NCBI GenBank assembly: GCA_039592335.1
Contig: JBDHBX010000018.1
Location: 90,429 to 154,428, forward strand
Direction of reading: 5' to 3'
Length of the DNA: 64,000 nucleotides
Source of the DNA: WVYX01 sp039592335
GTDB taxonomy: Bacteria; Gemmatimonadota; Gemmatimonadetes; Gemmatimonadales; GWC2-71-9
A program made the translations under genes and the position numbers. The notes below the pieces were generated by a model. That model was not told the origin of the DNA. It saw nothing but the letters and a program-made list of their open reading frames with translations, and searched no databases. Positions 26,677 to 34,776 of this stretch are shown piece after piece; position 1 is the stretch's first letter, and each line of letters starts with the position of its first letter.

Positions 26677-28295
26677 TCCACAACCGACGACTCGCTACGG
26701 CTAACATCGGCGTCGCGGTCGGCGCCTTCGGCATCGCCACCTTCATGGCGCTGATGCAGTCCCTGTCGCGGGCCAGCCTCGACCTCCCAGGGCGCTCGGC
26801 GAAGATGTACTACCTGTCGGTGACGGCACACGGCGTGCTCATGGCGATCGTGTTCACCACGTTCTTCATCATGGGCCTGGGCGTTGCCTTCACCACGCGG
26901 GCGCTCGATCGCCCGCTCAAGTGGCCCAAGGTGGCGTGGGCCGGCTTCTGGATCGCCGTGATCGGCACCGCCATGACCGCGTGGGCCATCCTGTGGGGCA
27001 AGGCCTCGGTGCTGTACACCTTCTATCCCCCGCTCCAGGCGCACTGGGCGTTCTACGTCGGCGCCACGCTCCTCGTCGTGGGCTCGTGGGTGTGGGGCGC
27101 GGTGGTCGTTGCGACTTACCTGGCGTGGAAGAGAGACAACCCGGGCAAACCGGTGCCACTCGTTGTGTACGGCATTCTCTCCACGATCATCGTCTGGTAC
27201 CTCGCGACGATCGGCGTCGCTGCGGAGATGCTGTTCCTGCTCATCCCGTGGTCGCTGGGCCTCACCGAGACCGTGGATCCGCTGCTGGCGCGGATGCTGT
27301 TCTGGTTCTTCGGCCACCCGTTGGTCTACTTCTGGCTGCTCCCAGCCTACGTCGTGTGGTATGCCGTGGTACCGAGAGAAGCGGGCGGCAAGTTGTTCAG
27401 CGACCCGCTCGCCCGGATGGTGTTCGCACTGTTCATCATCCTCTCGACTCCGGTCGGCTTTCACCACCAGTTCATGGACCCGGGGATCTCCGCCGGGTGG
27501 AAGATGGCGCACACGGTGACCACGTTCGCCATCCTGTTCCCCAGCTTCGTTACGGCGTTCACCGTGACCGCGTCCCTCGAGGTCGCCGGACGGATGCGGG
27601 GTGCCACCGGGCTGCTCGACTGGATCGGCAAGCTGCCGTGGGGGAACCCCCTGGTCGCGGCCGTGCTCCTGAGCATGTTGTTGTTCGCCATCGGTGGATT
27701 CGGCGGCGCGATCAACGCGGCGTTCGGCATGAACTCGGTGGTGCACAACACGGCCTGGATCCAGGGACATTTCCATCTGACCGTCGGCTCGGCCGTGGCA
27801 CTCACCTTCATGGGCGTGTGCTACTGGCTGGTCCCGAAGCTGGTGGACCGGGATCTGGAGCTGGGATTGCTGGCCAAGTGGCAGCCCTATCTGTGGTTCC
27901 TGGGGATGATGTTCTTCTCGATCTCCAACCACATCACCGGGATCATGGGTATGCCGCGGCGCGTGTACGAGGCGAGCTACGGTGGGTCCGAGGCCGCCGC
28001 ACAGTGGGAGGGCCTCACCCTGCTTTCCGCCGGTGGCGGCATTCTGCTGTTCCTCAGCGCGTCGTTCTTCCTGCTGGTCATGCTGGGTACGGTAACCGCC
28101 GGGAGAAAGGCGCAGCAGCCGGCACTGGAGTTCGCCGAGCCGCTGGAAGGCGAGCCCCGCAAGCTCCTGGTGTTCGACAAGATTTGGGCCTGGGTCGTGG
28201 CGGCCGTCATCCTGGTGGCTCTCGCGTACGCCTACCCGCTGGCCGACCACCTATCGATGGAGACGTTCGGGTCGCGCGGGTTCCAGCCGTTCTAG
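26673..28295 (+). CDS. cbaA: Cytochrome c oxidase subunit I, ba3-type
   Basis: 540 residues from ATG 26673, with GGGGAGGG upstream. About 13 membrane helices. Heme and CuB ligands are visible: His in VTAHGVLM (low-spin heme), HPLVYFWLLPAY where A-type oxidases have HPEVY, the pair in STPVGFHHQFMDP (CuB), and HNTAWIQGHFHLTV (high-spin and low-spin heme). The lack of Glu in the HPxVY helix and the overall spelling place it in family B (ba3). This enzyme reduces O2 to water and pumps protons with high oxygen affinity. No subunit III, heme A synthase or Cox11/SCO gene is in the window. Confidence 0.95.
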   Translation: MIHNRRLATANIGVAVGAFGIATFMALMQSLSRASLDLPGRSAKMYYLSVTAHGVLMAIVFTTFFIMGLGVAFTTRALDRPLKWPKVAWAGFWIAVIGTAMTAWAILWGKASVLYTFYPPLQAHWAFYVGATLLVVGSWVWGAVVVATYLAWKRDNPGKPVPLVVYGILSTIIVWYLATIGVAAEMLFLLIPWSLGLTETVDPLLARMLFWFFGHPLVYFWLLPAYVVWYAVVPREAGGKLFSDPLARMVFALFIILSTPVGFHHQFMDPGISAGWKMAHTVTTFAILFPSFVTAFTVTASLEVAGRMRGATGLLDWIGKLPWGNPLVAAVLLSMLLFAIGGFGGAINAAFGMNSVVHNTAWIQGHFHLTVGSAVALTFMGVCYWLVPKLVDRDLELGLLAKWQPYLWFLGMMFFSISNHITGIMGMPRRVYEASYGGSEAAAQWEGLTLLSAGGGILLFLSASFFLLVMLGTVTAGRKAQQPALEFAEPLEGEPRKLLVFDKIWAWVVAAVILVALAYAYPLADHLSMETFGSRGFQPF

Positions 28296-28322
28296 GCTCG
28301 CTGCGGATGATGTAACAGACGG

Positions 28323-28346
28323 GGGGAGCGCCAGGAGGTGCTCCCC
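28323..28346. terminator. Hairpin between convergent oxidase and ZIP genes
   Basis: GGGGAGC and GCTCCCC form a 7-bp stem with a 10-nt loop between the oxidase stop (28295) and the ZIP stop (28375). There is only a short T-poor tail (TCGTTG), so termination may be weak. Confidence 0.45.
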
Positions 28347-28374
28347 TCGTTGCATCGGTGCGGCTGGCTCTGCT

Positions 28375-29103
28375 CTACAGCCACTGCTGGAACACCATCA
28401 TTCCCACCAGGGTGAGCGCCGCGAGCAACGCCACACCCGCCTTGCGCCCGCGCTCGTACGCCTCCGGGAGGAGCTCCTCGAACACCATGAACACCATGGC
28501 GCCCGCAGCGAACCCGAGTCCGTAAGGCAGGAGCGGCGCAAACGCCCCGACGGCCAGATACGCCGGTACCGCCATGATGGGCTGGGGTAGCGACGACACA
28601 ATGCTCCACCCGGCGCACCCCGCGACGGACACCCCGCGCGGTCGAAGCACCGCACTGATCGCCAGGCCCTCGGGAATATTGTGAACCGCAATGGCCACGA
28701 CGATGACAAAGGCCAGGGTCACGCTTCCCCCAAACGACACCCCCACCGCCACGCCCTCCGCAAACGAGTGCACTGTCATGACGATGAGAATCAGCGCCAT
28801 CGAACGCGCGCCGTGCCCATGCGCCTCCCCGAAGTGGATCTCCCGCGCCCGCAGGTACCGCTCCGTGGCGAGGATGAACGCGACCCCCACCACTCCCCCG
28901 AGGATGGTCTGCCAGGCGCCGAACCGGGTGCCCTCGGCGACGAGCCCGAAGCTCGCTCCGAGCATGAGCCCGGACGCGAGGGCGTTGGAGTACGCAATCG
29001 TGCGGGTGGAGACCGACCGAACGAAGACGAAGGGCACGGCCCCCAAGCCGGTCGCCAACGCCGTGAGGAGCCCGCAGCCAAGGACCAGCAGGACGGCGTC
29101 CAT
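28375..29103 (-). CDS. ZIP-family metal transporter, second of a tandem pair
   Basis: 242 residues from ATG 29103-29101, which overlaps the preceding TGA as TGATG. About eight membrane helices. The metal-binding helices carry VHSFAEGVAVG and AVHNIPEGLAIS; the second is the HNxPEG signature of the GufA/ZupT branch, while the first has SxxA in place of NxxP. A His-rich loop (EAHGHGARS) precedes the first motif. ZIP proteins import Zn2+, Fe2+, Mn2+ or related ions into the cytosol. Its partner at 29103-29834 is a paralogue, so the two may form a heteromer. Confidence 0.87.
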   Translation of the reverse strand: MDAVLLVLGCGLLTALATGLGAVPFVFVRSVSTRTIAYSNALASGLMLGASFGLVAEGTRFGAWQTILGGVVGVAFILATERYLRAREIHFGEAHGHGARSMALILIVMTVHSFAEGVAVGVSFGGSVTLAFVIVVAIAVHNIPEGLAISAVLRPRGVSVAGCAGWSIVSSLPQPIMAVPAYLAVGAFAPLLPYGLGFAAGAMVFMVFEELLPEAYERGRKAGVALLAALTLVGMMVFQQWL

Positions 29104-29834
29104 CAGATCCCCCGCCCACTCAACAGCACCACGATCCCCATGGCCACGATCGTCACCAGCGCGATGCTCCGAGGACCGGCCTGTCGGTAGCACTCGGGCA
29201 GCAACTCGAAGAGCACGAGAAAGACGAGCGCACCAGCCGCGACCCCGAGCGCCCAGGGAAGCACACTGGGTTCGGCCGCCACGATCGCGAACGTCACGAC
29301 GGCGAGCAGCACCTGCGTCACGTTGGTGACGACCGCCAATCCCGAGGCGTCCGACAGCCGCACGCCGCGGCTCGTGAGCACGGAACAGAGCACCGTGCCC
29401 TCGGGCACGTTGTGCGCCGCGATGGCGAGCGCCACGAGGGCCCCGAACGGGAGACTCACCGCCATCGCCGCACCGATGGCCACTCCCTCTGCCGAGGAAT
29501 GCAGGGTGTTCACCAGCAGGATCTTGTAGCCGTAGTCCGCGCTCATCTCCTCCAGTCGGTTGAGCTCGAGTTCGGTCGTGCGTGATACGGCGTGGGTCCA
29601 GTAGGCGAACGCGATGCCCATCAGCGCCCCAGCCGCGCCGGCGCCGGCGCTCAGGTCCAGCCCGGCCAAGAGCAGGGCGTAGGCGGCTCCCAGCATCAAG
29701 CCCGCCGCAAGCGCGTTGGACCAGCCTATCCATGCGATGGGCAGGCGCTGTCGCACCAGGAGCGGGGCCGCCCCGAGCGCAGCGGCGGCAGCCGCGAGGG
29801 ATGAGTAGACCAAAACGGTGATAGTCGGGTCCAA
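29103..29834 (-). CDS. ZIP-family metal transporter, first of a tandem pair
   Basis: 243 residues from TTG 29834. An in-frame TGA lies just upstream and there is no earlier start, and GGTGA precedes it, so TTG is the likely initiator. It has the eight-helix ZIP topology with LHSSAEGVAIG and AAHNVPEGTVL in the two metal-binding helices, and ALGVAAGALVFLVLFELLPE near the end. The histidine-rich loop of its neighbour is absent (TTELELNRLEEMSADYG instead). Its stop overlaps the next ZIP start (TGATG), so both are made from one mRNA by coupled translation. The substrate metal cannot be told from sequence. Confidence 0.85.
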   Translation of the reverse strand: MDPTITVLVYSSLAAAAAALGAAPLLVRQRLPIAWIGWSNALAAGLMLGAAYALLLAGLDLSAGAGAAGALMGIAFAYWTHAVSRTTELELNRLEEMSADYGYKILLVNTLHSSAEGVAIGAAMAVSLPFGALVALAIAAHNVPEGTVLCSVLTSRGVRLSDASGLAVVTNVTQVLLAVVTFAIVAAEPSVLPWALGVAAGALVFLVLFELLPECYRQAGPRSIALVTIVAMGIVVLLSGRGI

Positions 29835-29932
29835 GACGCTTCACCCGGCTGTTGTTAGGGACAGATTACCGCTCCTCGCCCGCGCACGACAGGTCTGGCC
29901 CCGCGCACCGGCCTCGAATAGCTTGTCGGGGT

Positions 29933-31177
29933 ATGTCCTCGACCTCCCGAATCGAGTTCAGCGAGATCTGGCAGCGGGTTGAGCGCCTCTCACAGGCGAC
30001 GATACGGATCACTGCTGAGCACGAGCTAGACAAGGTGCTTCAATCCGTCGTCGACTCCGCGCGCGAGGTCATCGGCGCGCGGTACGCGGCGCTCGGTATC
30101 CTCTCCGTCGACGGCGTGGAGTTCGAGACGTTTGTCGCCAGCGGGATCCCCCAGGCCCAACGCTCGAAGATGGGGGGCCCCCCAATCGGCAAGGGCGTGT
30201 TGGGGGCCGTCATCAAGGATCCCCGCCCCCTGCGGGTGCGGGATGTGAGCCGGGACCCTCGGGCATACGGCTTCCCAGACCACCACCCGCACATGCGGTC
30301 GTTTCTCGGCGTGCCAATCGTCGGCCGCACCGGCGCCATCGGAAACCTCTACTTCGCGGACAAGCAGGGGTCACCCGAGTTCACCAACGAGGATGAGTCC
30401 GTCGCCGTGATGCTGGCGGGCCACGCCGCCGTCGCCGTGGAGAACGCTCGCTCCTTCGCCGAGCGCGAGGGCCTGTTGAAGGAGCTTCGCTCCCTGCACC
30501 ACTCGCGGGAGCGCTTCTTCGCAATGACCAACCACGAGTTGCGTAATGCACTCACGGCCGTGCATGGCTGGACCGAGCTGTGGATTCGGAAGACCGCTCC
30601 CGAGACGCCGCGGGCAGCGCTGGAGGTACAAGAATCGGCGGAGCGCGCGCTCACCCTGCTGGAGGACCTCCTCGATCTCAGCCGCCTCGAAGCCGACAAG
30701 CTGGAGCCGGTGATCAAGCAGGCGGACATCTGGACCGTCATCCAGGAGTCGGTGGCCACGGTGGAGCCGGCGGCGGAGCGCCGCGGCATCCGGGTGCGGC
30801 TCTCAGGTCCCGATGAGCCGATACCCGCACACACCGATCCGCAGCGGGTCAGGCAGATCCTCATCAACCTCCTGACCAACGCGGTGCGCCACTCACCGGT
30901 GGATGACGTGATTCAGGTCGAGCTCCGCAGCGACGACGGCACGTTGCGGTTCGATGTGGTCGACAACGGTGAGGGCATCGCCCCCGAGGCGCAGGCGGTG
31001 ATCTTCGAAGCGTTCGAGCGGGCCGGCAGGGAAACGGAGCGCGGAACCGGATTGGGGCTCGCGCTGTCCCGCAAGCTGGCCAAGCTGTTGGGCGGCGACC
31101 TGCGGGTGGAGAGCACGCTGGGCAAGGGCGCCCGGTTCACGCTGCAGATCCCCCGAACCCTGGAATCGGCTTCATAA
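29933..31177 (+). CDS. GAF-domain sensor histidine kinase
   Basis: 414 residues from ATG 29933; no membrane segment, so a cytosolic sensor. A GAF domain spans about residues 20-175 (SARE.IGARYAALGIL ... HPHMRSFLGVPI ... GNLYFADK). The HisKA box has His in MTNHELRNALTAVHGW, and the ATPase domain has NLLTNAVRHSP, DNGEGIAP and GTGLGLALSRKLAKLLGG. The GAF may bind a small ligand or heme; DevS/DosS-type kinases have a similar HPPMxSFLGVPI stretch. A TAGCTT hexamer at 29919-29924 lies 8 bases before the ATG, which would leave almost no leader. It precedes the OmpR-type regulator on the same strand. Confidence 0.9.
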   Translation: MSSTSRIEFSEIWQRVERLSQATIRITAEHELDKVLQSVVDSAREVIGARYAALGILSVDGVEFETFVASGIPQAQRSKMGGPPIGKGVLGAVIKDPRPLRVRDVSRDPRAYGFPDHHPHMRSFLGVPIVGRTGAIGNLYFADKQGSPEFTNEDESVAVMLAGHAAVAVENARSFAEREGLLKELRSLHHSRERFFAMTNHELRNALTAVHGWTELWIRKTAPETPRAALEVQESAERALTLLEDLLDLSRLEADKLEPVIKQADIWTVIQESVATVEPAAERRGIRVRLSGPDEPIPAHTDPQRVRQILINLLTNAVRHSPVDDVIQVELRSDDGTLRFDVVDNGEGIAPEAQAVIFEAFERAGRETERGTGLGLALSRKLAKLLGGDLRVESTLGKGARFTLQIPRTLESAS

Positions 31178-31184
31178 AGAAGAG

Positions 31185-31232
31185 TTAACGGTTTGTTTAA
31201 CAACGAGTTAGCGAGCTCCGGCTAGGGTTAAC
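31185..31232 (+). promoter_or_regulatory. Direct repeats TTAAC before the response regulator
   Basis: TTAAC at 31185, TTAAC at 31197 and TTAGC at 31208 lie on one face of the helix (12 and 11 bases apart), and another TTAAC at 31228 sits in a GGTTAACC palindrome. OmpR-family regulators bind direct repeats spaced about 11 bases apart, so this is a plausible autoregulatory site. TAGGGT at 31223-31228 could be the -10. Confidence 0.45.
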
Positions 31233-31236
31233 CGCG

Positions 31237-31920
31237 ATGCGGATTCTCGTGGTCGAGGACGACCGGAAGGTCGCAGGGTTCATCGAAATGGGCCTCCGCG
31301 AGGAGGGCTATGCCGTTGACGTCGCCAAGGACGGTGAGGAGGCCACCGTCTTCGCGCACATCAACGACTACGATGCGATCCTGCTGGACCTCATGCTGCC
31401 CAAGAAGAACGGGCTGCAGGTTGCGTCCGAATTGCGGCGGGAAGGGCGCAATACACCCATCCTCATGCTCACGGCGCGGGACGCGACCGAGGATGTGGTC
31501 CGCGGCCTCGACGCGGGCGCCGACGACTACCTCACCAAGCCGTTCAAGTTCGACGAGCTCCTCGCGCGACTGCGCGCGCTGGTACGGCGCGGTGGCGCGG
31601 CGCGGCTCGACCGACTCTCGTACGGTCCTCTCGAGCTCGATCGATTGAAGCACAAGGCTTGGGCCGGCGAGGCGCTGCTCGATCTCACCCCGCGAGAGTT
31701 CCAGCTCCTCGAGCATTTCATGCTGCACCCCGAGGACGTGGTGCGACGCACCGAGCTACTGGAGAAGGTGTGGGACATGCACTTCGACCCCGAGAGCAAC
31801 GTGGTGGACGTGCACGTGGGCAATCTGCGACGCAAGCTGCGGGAGGCCGGCTACGACGGGTTTGTCCAGACCGTTCGCGGTGTCGGATTCTGCCTGAAGT
31901 TGGCCGGCGACCGAGGCTGA
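31237..31920 (+). CDS. OmpR-family response regulator
   Basis: 227 residues. The receiver domain (1-120) has the acidic pair in VVEDD, phospho-acceptor Asp in LLDLMLPKKNG, Thr in MLTARD and Lys in TKPFKF. A winged-helix OmpR domain follows (about 128-222: LTPREFQLLEHFMLHPEDVV and VDVHVGNLRRKLREAG). It is a DNA-binding transcription factor. Its TGA overlaps the ATG of the membrane histidine kinase (TGATG), the usual cognate arrangement. The start has no SD and lies 8 bases after a -10-like TAGGGT, so the mRNA may be nearly leaderless. Confidence 0.95.
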   Translation: MRILVVEDDRKVAGFIEMGLREEGYAVDVAKDGEEATVFAHINDYDAILLDLMLPKKNGLQVASELRREGRNTPILMLTARDATEDVVRGLDAGADDYLTKPFKFDELLARLRALVRRGGAARLDRLSYGPLELDRLKHKAWAGEALLDLTPREFQLLEHFMLHPEDVVRRTELLEKVWDMHFDPESNVVDVHVGNLRRKLREAGYDGFVQTVRGVGFCLKLAGDRG

Positions 31921-33314
31921 TGTACTCTCTGCGCCGCACGCTCGCCGTGCGGTTTTCCCTCACAATCTTCTTCGCCCTCCTCCTGATAGCCTTGTGGGCG
32001 TACCTGGGCGCACAGCGCATCCTGCGTGAAGAACTCGACCGCGGGCTCGCCGCGTCGGCCCACATCGAGTCGGACGCGCTCGCGGCGGGGTACCCCATCG
32101 CCCAGCACTCCGAACCCGCGGACGTCGGCGAGTTCGTCGAGACCGTGAACCGCTTCGTAGTGGTGCGGGACACGAGGGGTGGGGTCGTGTCCGCCAACAC
32201 CCCGCTCGCCACGAACCTCCCACTCGACACGGCGAGCTTCGCACGGGCCGTGACGGGTCGGCCCGTGTGGGTCACCCAGGAGTGGGGCGATCACAGGGTC
32301 CGGTGCTTCTACTGGGCAGCGCAGATCAGGGACCATGCGCAGCAGGTGGTCATCCAGGTGGGCGCCTCGCTGAGTCCGCTGGCCGCGGCCAACCGCGAGG
32401 TACTGTTCCTGCTGCTCGGTACGGTCCTGCTCGGGACCGTCGCAAGCTGGCTGGGGGCGGGATGGCTCGCTGGATCGAGCGTGGCGCCGGTAGAAGAGAT
32501 CACCTTCCAAGCGAGCCGGATCGGACCGGCACAGACCGGCCAGCGCATCACCGAGCACGCAGACGTCCAAGAGTTCGCCGGGCTGATCGCGGTGCTGAAC
32601 GGGATGCTGGACCGGCTCGACCGGGCCTTCGAGACGCAGCGTCGCATGATCGCCGACGCAGGCCATGACCTCAAGACGCCGCTCACCGCCATGCACGGCG
32701 AACTCGAGGTCGCCTTGCGCGGTGAGCGGCACCCCGCCGAGTACCGGGCGATCCTCACATCCGTGCTCGAAGAGGTGGACCATCTCGTTTCGCTGAGTAA
32801 CTCGCTCGTGCTGCTGGCACGCCTCGATACCGGCACCCTGACACCCGAACGCATCGAGCGCGACGTGGCCGCCTTGGCGGAGCGCGCGGCGGGCAAGGCG
32901 CGGGCGCGAGCCGGCGAGCGGAAGATCAGCTTCTCGAATACCGGCCACGAGGCGGTCGCGCGGGTCGACGCTCAGATGATCGGGGTCGTACTGGATCACC
33001 TGCTCGACAACGGCATCAAACACACGCCGGAACGAAGCAGGGTGTTCCTGAGTGTGGCCGCAGACGACTCGTTGATCACCGTGCGGGTCGAGGACGACGG
33101 TCCGGGGATGGACGACGAGTCGCTACCGCACCTGTTTGAGCGGTTCTACCGCAGCGACGCGGCACGGAGCCGCGGCGGCGTGGCCGGGCTCGGCCTCACC
33201 ATCGTCACGGCCATCGTGGCGGCACATGGAGGCACCATCGAGGCCGACAGAAGCACCCATGGGGGCCTGGGGATCACCGTGCGGCTTCCCCGTGCCACCG
33301 CCGCTGCATCCTGA
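31920..33314 (+). CDS. Membrane sensor histidine kinase, partner of the OmpR-type regulator
   Basis: 464 residues from ATG 31920, overlapping the regulator stop. The topology is classical: a first helix (about residues 8-30), a periplasmic sensor of about 140 residues, a second helix (about 165-190), HAMP, and the kinase. The phospho-acceptor is in DAGHDLKTPLTAMHGE, and the ATPase motifs are HLLDNGIKHTP, DDGPGM and GVAGLGLTIVTAIVAAHGG. GVAG departs slightly from GGxG in the lid. The periplasmic part has no motif I recognise, so the signal is unknown. This resembles heavy-metal-type (CusS-like) sensors in layout only. Confidence 0.93.
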   Translation: MYSLRRTLAVRFSLTIFFALLLIALWAYLGAQRILREELDRGLAASAHIESDALAAGYPIAQHSEPADVGEFVETVNRFVVVRDTRGGVVSANTPLATNLPLDTASFARAVTGRPVWVTQEWGDHRVRCFYWAAQIRDHAQQVVIQVGASLSPLAAANREVLFLLLGTVLLGTVASWLGAGWLAGSSVAPVEEITFQASRIGPAQTGQRITEHADVQEFAGLIAVLNGMLDRLDRAFETQRRMIADAGHDLKTPLTAMHGELEVALRGERHPAEYRAILTSVLEEVDHLVSLSNSLVLLARLDTGTLTPERIERDVAALAERAAGKARARAGERKISFSNTGHEAVARVDAQMIGVVLDHLLDNGIKHTPERSRVFLSVAADDSLITVRVEDDGPGMDDESLPHLFERFYRSDAARSRGGVAGLGLTIVTAIVAAHGGTIEADRSTHGGLGITVRLPRATAAAS

Positions 33315-33331
33315 GTCCTTTTCCAGCGATT

Positions 33332-33381
33332 CTTCACACTCGCTCCACGGCTCCTTCACGCCGGGTTACGGCTCGCTTCAT
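33332..33381 (+). promoter_or_regulatory. Three CTTCA(C/T) repeats at 22-base spacing
   Basis: CTTCAC at 33332, CTTCAC at 33354 and CTTCAT at 33376 are exactly 22 bases apart. ACGGCTC precedes the second and third. They lie upstream of the DUF2892 gene and could be a binding array for a helical-phase regulator, possibly the adjacent OmpR-type protein. Confidence 0.35.
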
Positions 33382-33425
33382 AGAGCCCGGCCGATCTTGC
33401 GGCGAGCACGGGAGGCCAGGGAACG

Positions 33426-33647
33426 ATGCGCACCAACGTGGGGAAGGCGGACGCGGTGATTCGGGGGAGCTTGGCGGTGGCGTTCCTCCTGGTGGCCGTG
33501 ATCATGAATCAGGAACCGATCGTGTCGCTGGGCGCGGCCCTGTGCGCGATCCTCTTCGCTGCGACTGCCCTGACGCGGCACTGTCCCTTGTACGAGCTGT
33601 TTGGTCGTAGCACGCGCGCTCACCAGTCACACCCGCAACATCGCTAG
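33426..33647 (+). CDS. DUF2892 small membrane protein
   Basis: 73 residues with two hydrophobic helices (about 12-28 and 30-48) and the family ending CPLYELFG. DUF2892 covers small inner-membrane proteins such as the C-terminal part of YgaP, often beside rhodanese or thioredoxin genes; their role is unclear. ATG 33426 follows GGGAGGCCAGGGAACG. It lies 111 bases downstream of the two-component operon and 128 bases before a c-type cytochrome, both on the same strand. Confidence 0.8.
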   Translation: MRTNVGKADAVIRGSLAVAFLLVAVIMNQEPIVSLGAALCAILFAATALTRHCPLYELFGRSTRAHQSHPQHR

Positions 33648-33775
33648 CGTCGAGTACCATCAACGTCGACCGCTTCCAGGCCAATGCGGCTGGCGCGGGC
33701 TACGTGGTGCATCGTAATTTGAGGCTGCTGTTCGAAGGCAATCCGACGGCGTTCTAGCGATTCTTGGAGGGGTTC

Positions 33776-34156
33776 ATGCAGCGAACACTTGGTCGGTTGG
33801 CACTGGCGGCTTGCGCACTCTTGCTGTGGAGCACGGCGGCAGCCCAGGAAACCCCCGAAGCCGTGACGCCGGAGGCGGTCTCCCAGGGCGAGAGCCTGTT
33901 CAAGGGAGCGGGATTGTGTTCGGCGTGCCACGGGGCGAACGCGAAAGGAATCCCGAACCTGGGCGCCGACCTCACCGACGACGAATGGCAGCACAGTGAC
34001 GGCACCTTCGAGGGCATTCTCAAGTCGATCGTCGGGGGAATCAGCTCCGACAAGTCGTCCTCGGGCACCGTAATGCCGCCCAATGGCGGAAGCGCACTAT
34101 CCGATGAGCAGCTCGAGGCGGTGGCGGCCTACGTGTGGAGCTTGAGTCACGGATAG
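33776..34156 (+). CDS. Periplasmic c-type cytochrome
   Basis: 126 residues. ATG 33776 follows TTGGAGGGG at a good distance. The signal peptide ends about STAAAQ. One heme c is bound by CSACH (about residue 48), with the probable axial Met in TVMPPNGG. The class I cytochrome c fold ends LSDEQLEAVAAYVWSLSH. It is a soluble electron carrier and could feed the ba3 oxidase, but this is inference. A second cytochrome gene follows after 144 bases with its own promoter. TAATTT at 33715 may be part of this gene's promoter. Confidence 0.88.
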   Translation: MQRTLGRLALAACALLLWSTAAAQETPEAVTPEAVSQGESLFKGAGLCSACHGANAKGIPNLGADLTDDEWQHSDGTFEGILKSIVGGISSDKSSSGTVMPPNGGSALSDEQLEAVAAYVWSLSHG

Positions 34157-34180
34157 TACCGGCGTGTGGGAGCGCACCCC

Positions 34181-34248
34181 TTCACAACCGGTCACCCACT
34201 CGCGTAGTTTGTAGCCTGTTACAGCAGGGGCGGGCGGCAGCCGCCCGC
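34181..34248 (+). promoter_or_regulatory. Promoter and leader hairpin before the cytochrome lipoprotein
   Basis: TTCACA (34181-34186) and TAGTTT (34205-34210) are 18 bases apart. In the leader, GCGGGCGG and CCGCCCGC (34230-34248) form an 8-bp stem with a 3-nt loop. The hairpin could end the preceding transcript or stabilise this one. Confidence 0.45.
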
Positions 34249-34300
34249 GCCGAGCACATACGGCACCTGTCAACGACAACTGCAGGAGTGAACAACACCG

Positions 34301-34723
34301 ATGAAGATCCGGACTAGTGCGTTTCTGATGATGGTGGCGATGGCCTTCGGGTGCGGCGGCGGTGAGGGCGCCCCGGCCGAGGAAGCAGCGGAGAGCATGC
34401 CCGCCATGGAGGCGGCTCCGGTACAGGCTCCGACGGGTGAGGTCGACGCCGCGCTAGCGAGCGAGGGTGAGACCGCCTTCCAGCAGAAGGGCTGCGTGGG
34501 CTGCCACACGGTGGGCGGCGGCAAGCTCACCGGTCCCGACCTCCAGGGTGTGACCGATCGCCGCGAGTACGAGTGGTTCATGGCGATGGTGCTCAAGCCC
34601 GACTCCATGCTGCAGAACGACGAGGCGGCGAAGCAGATGCTCGCCGAGTACATGACCCCGATGGTGTACATGGGTACGACGGAGCAGGAGGCGCGGGCGA
34701 TCTACGAGTACCTGCGCCCTTAG
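34301..34723 (+). CDS. Lipoprotein c-type cytochrome
   Basis: 140 residues. The signal ends in a lipobox MAFGC, so the protein is probably membrane-tethered. A linker rich in Ala, Glu and Pro (about residues 20-60) leads to a cytochrome c domain with CVGCH and Met-rich loops (PDSMLQNDEAAKQML, MTPMVYMGTTEQEA) that can supply the axial Met. GGAG lies 12 bases before the ATG, rather far. It pairs with the soluble cytochrome upstream and converges on the Rrf2 regulator across a strong hairpin. Confidence 0.85.
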   Translation: MKIRTSAFLMMVAMAFGCGGGEGAPAEEAAESMPAMEAAPVQAPTGEVDAALASEGETAFQQKGCVGCHTVGGGKLTGPDLQGVTDRREYEWFMAMVLKPDSMLQNDEAAKQMLAEYMTPMVYMGTTEQEARAIYEYLRP

Positions 34724-34739
34724 GGTAGGTACATCAGAC

Positions 34740-34767
34740 ACGCGGCGGGCCTGCGAGCCCGCCGCGT
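34740..34767. terminator. Hairpin between cytochrome and Rrf2 genes
   Basis: ACGCGGCGGGC and GCCCGCCGCGT form an 11-bp perfect stem with a 6-nt loop, between two convergent stops (34723 and 34777). No T-run follows on either strand. Confidence 0.55.
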
Positions 34768-34776
34768 CAGCAACAC

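Noticed and set aside
28375..29844. A single 489-residue ZIP fusion protein
   Set aside because: The frame upstream of 29103 is the shadow of the first ZIP gene; two genes overlapping as TGATG explain the data.
33648..33775. Short open stretch ending at 33756 (VVHRNLRLLFEGNPTAF) that could be a gene remnant
   Set aside because: It has no SD or credible start and no recognised family.
34205..34248. Possible riboswitch before the cytochrome lipoprotein
   Set aside because: Only one short hairpin is visible; there is no conserved aptamer core.
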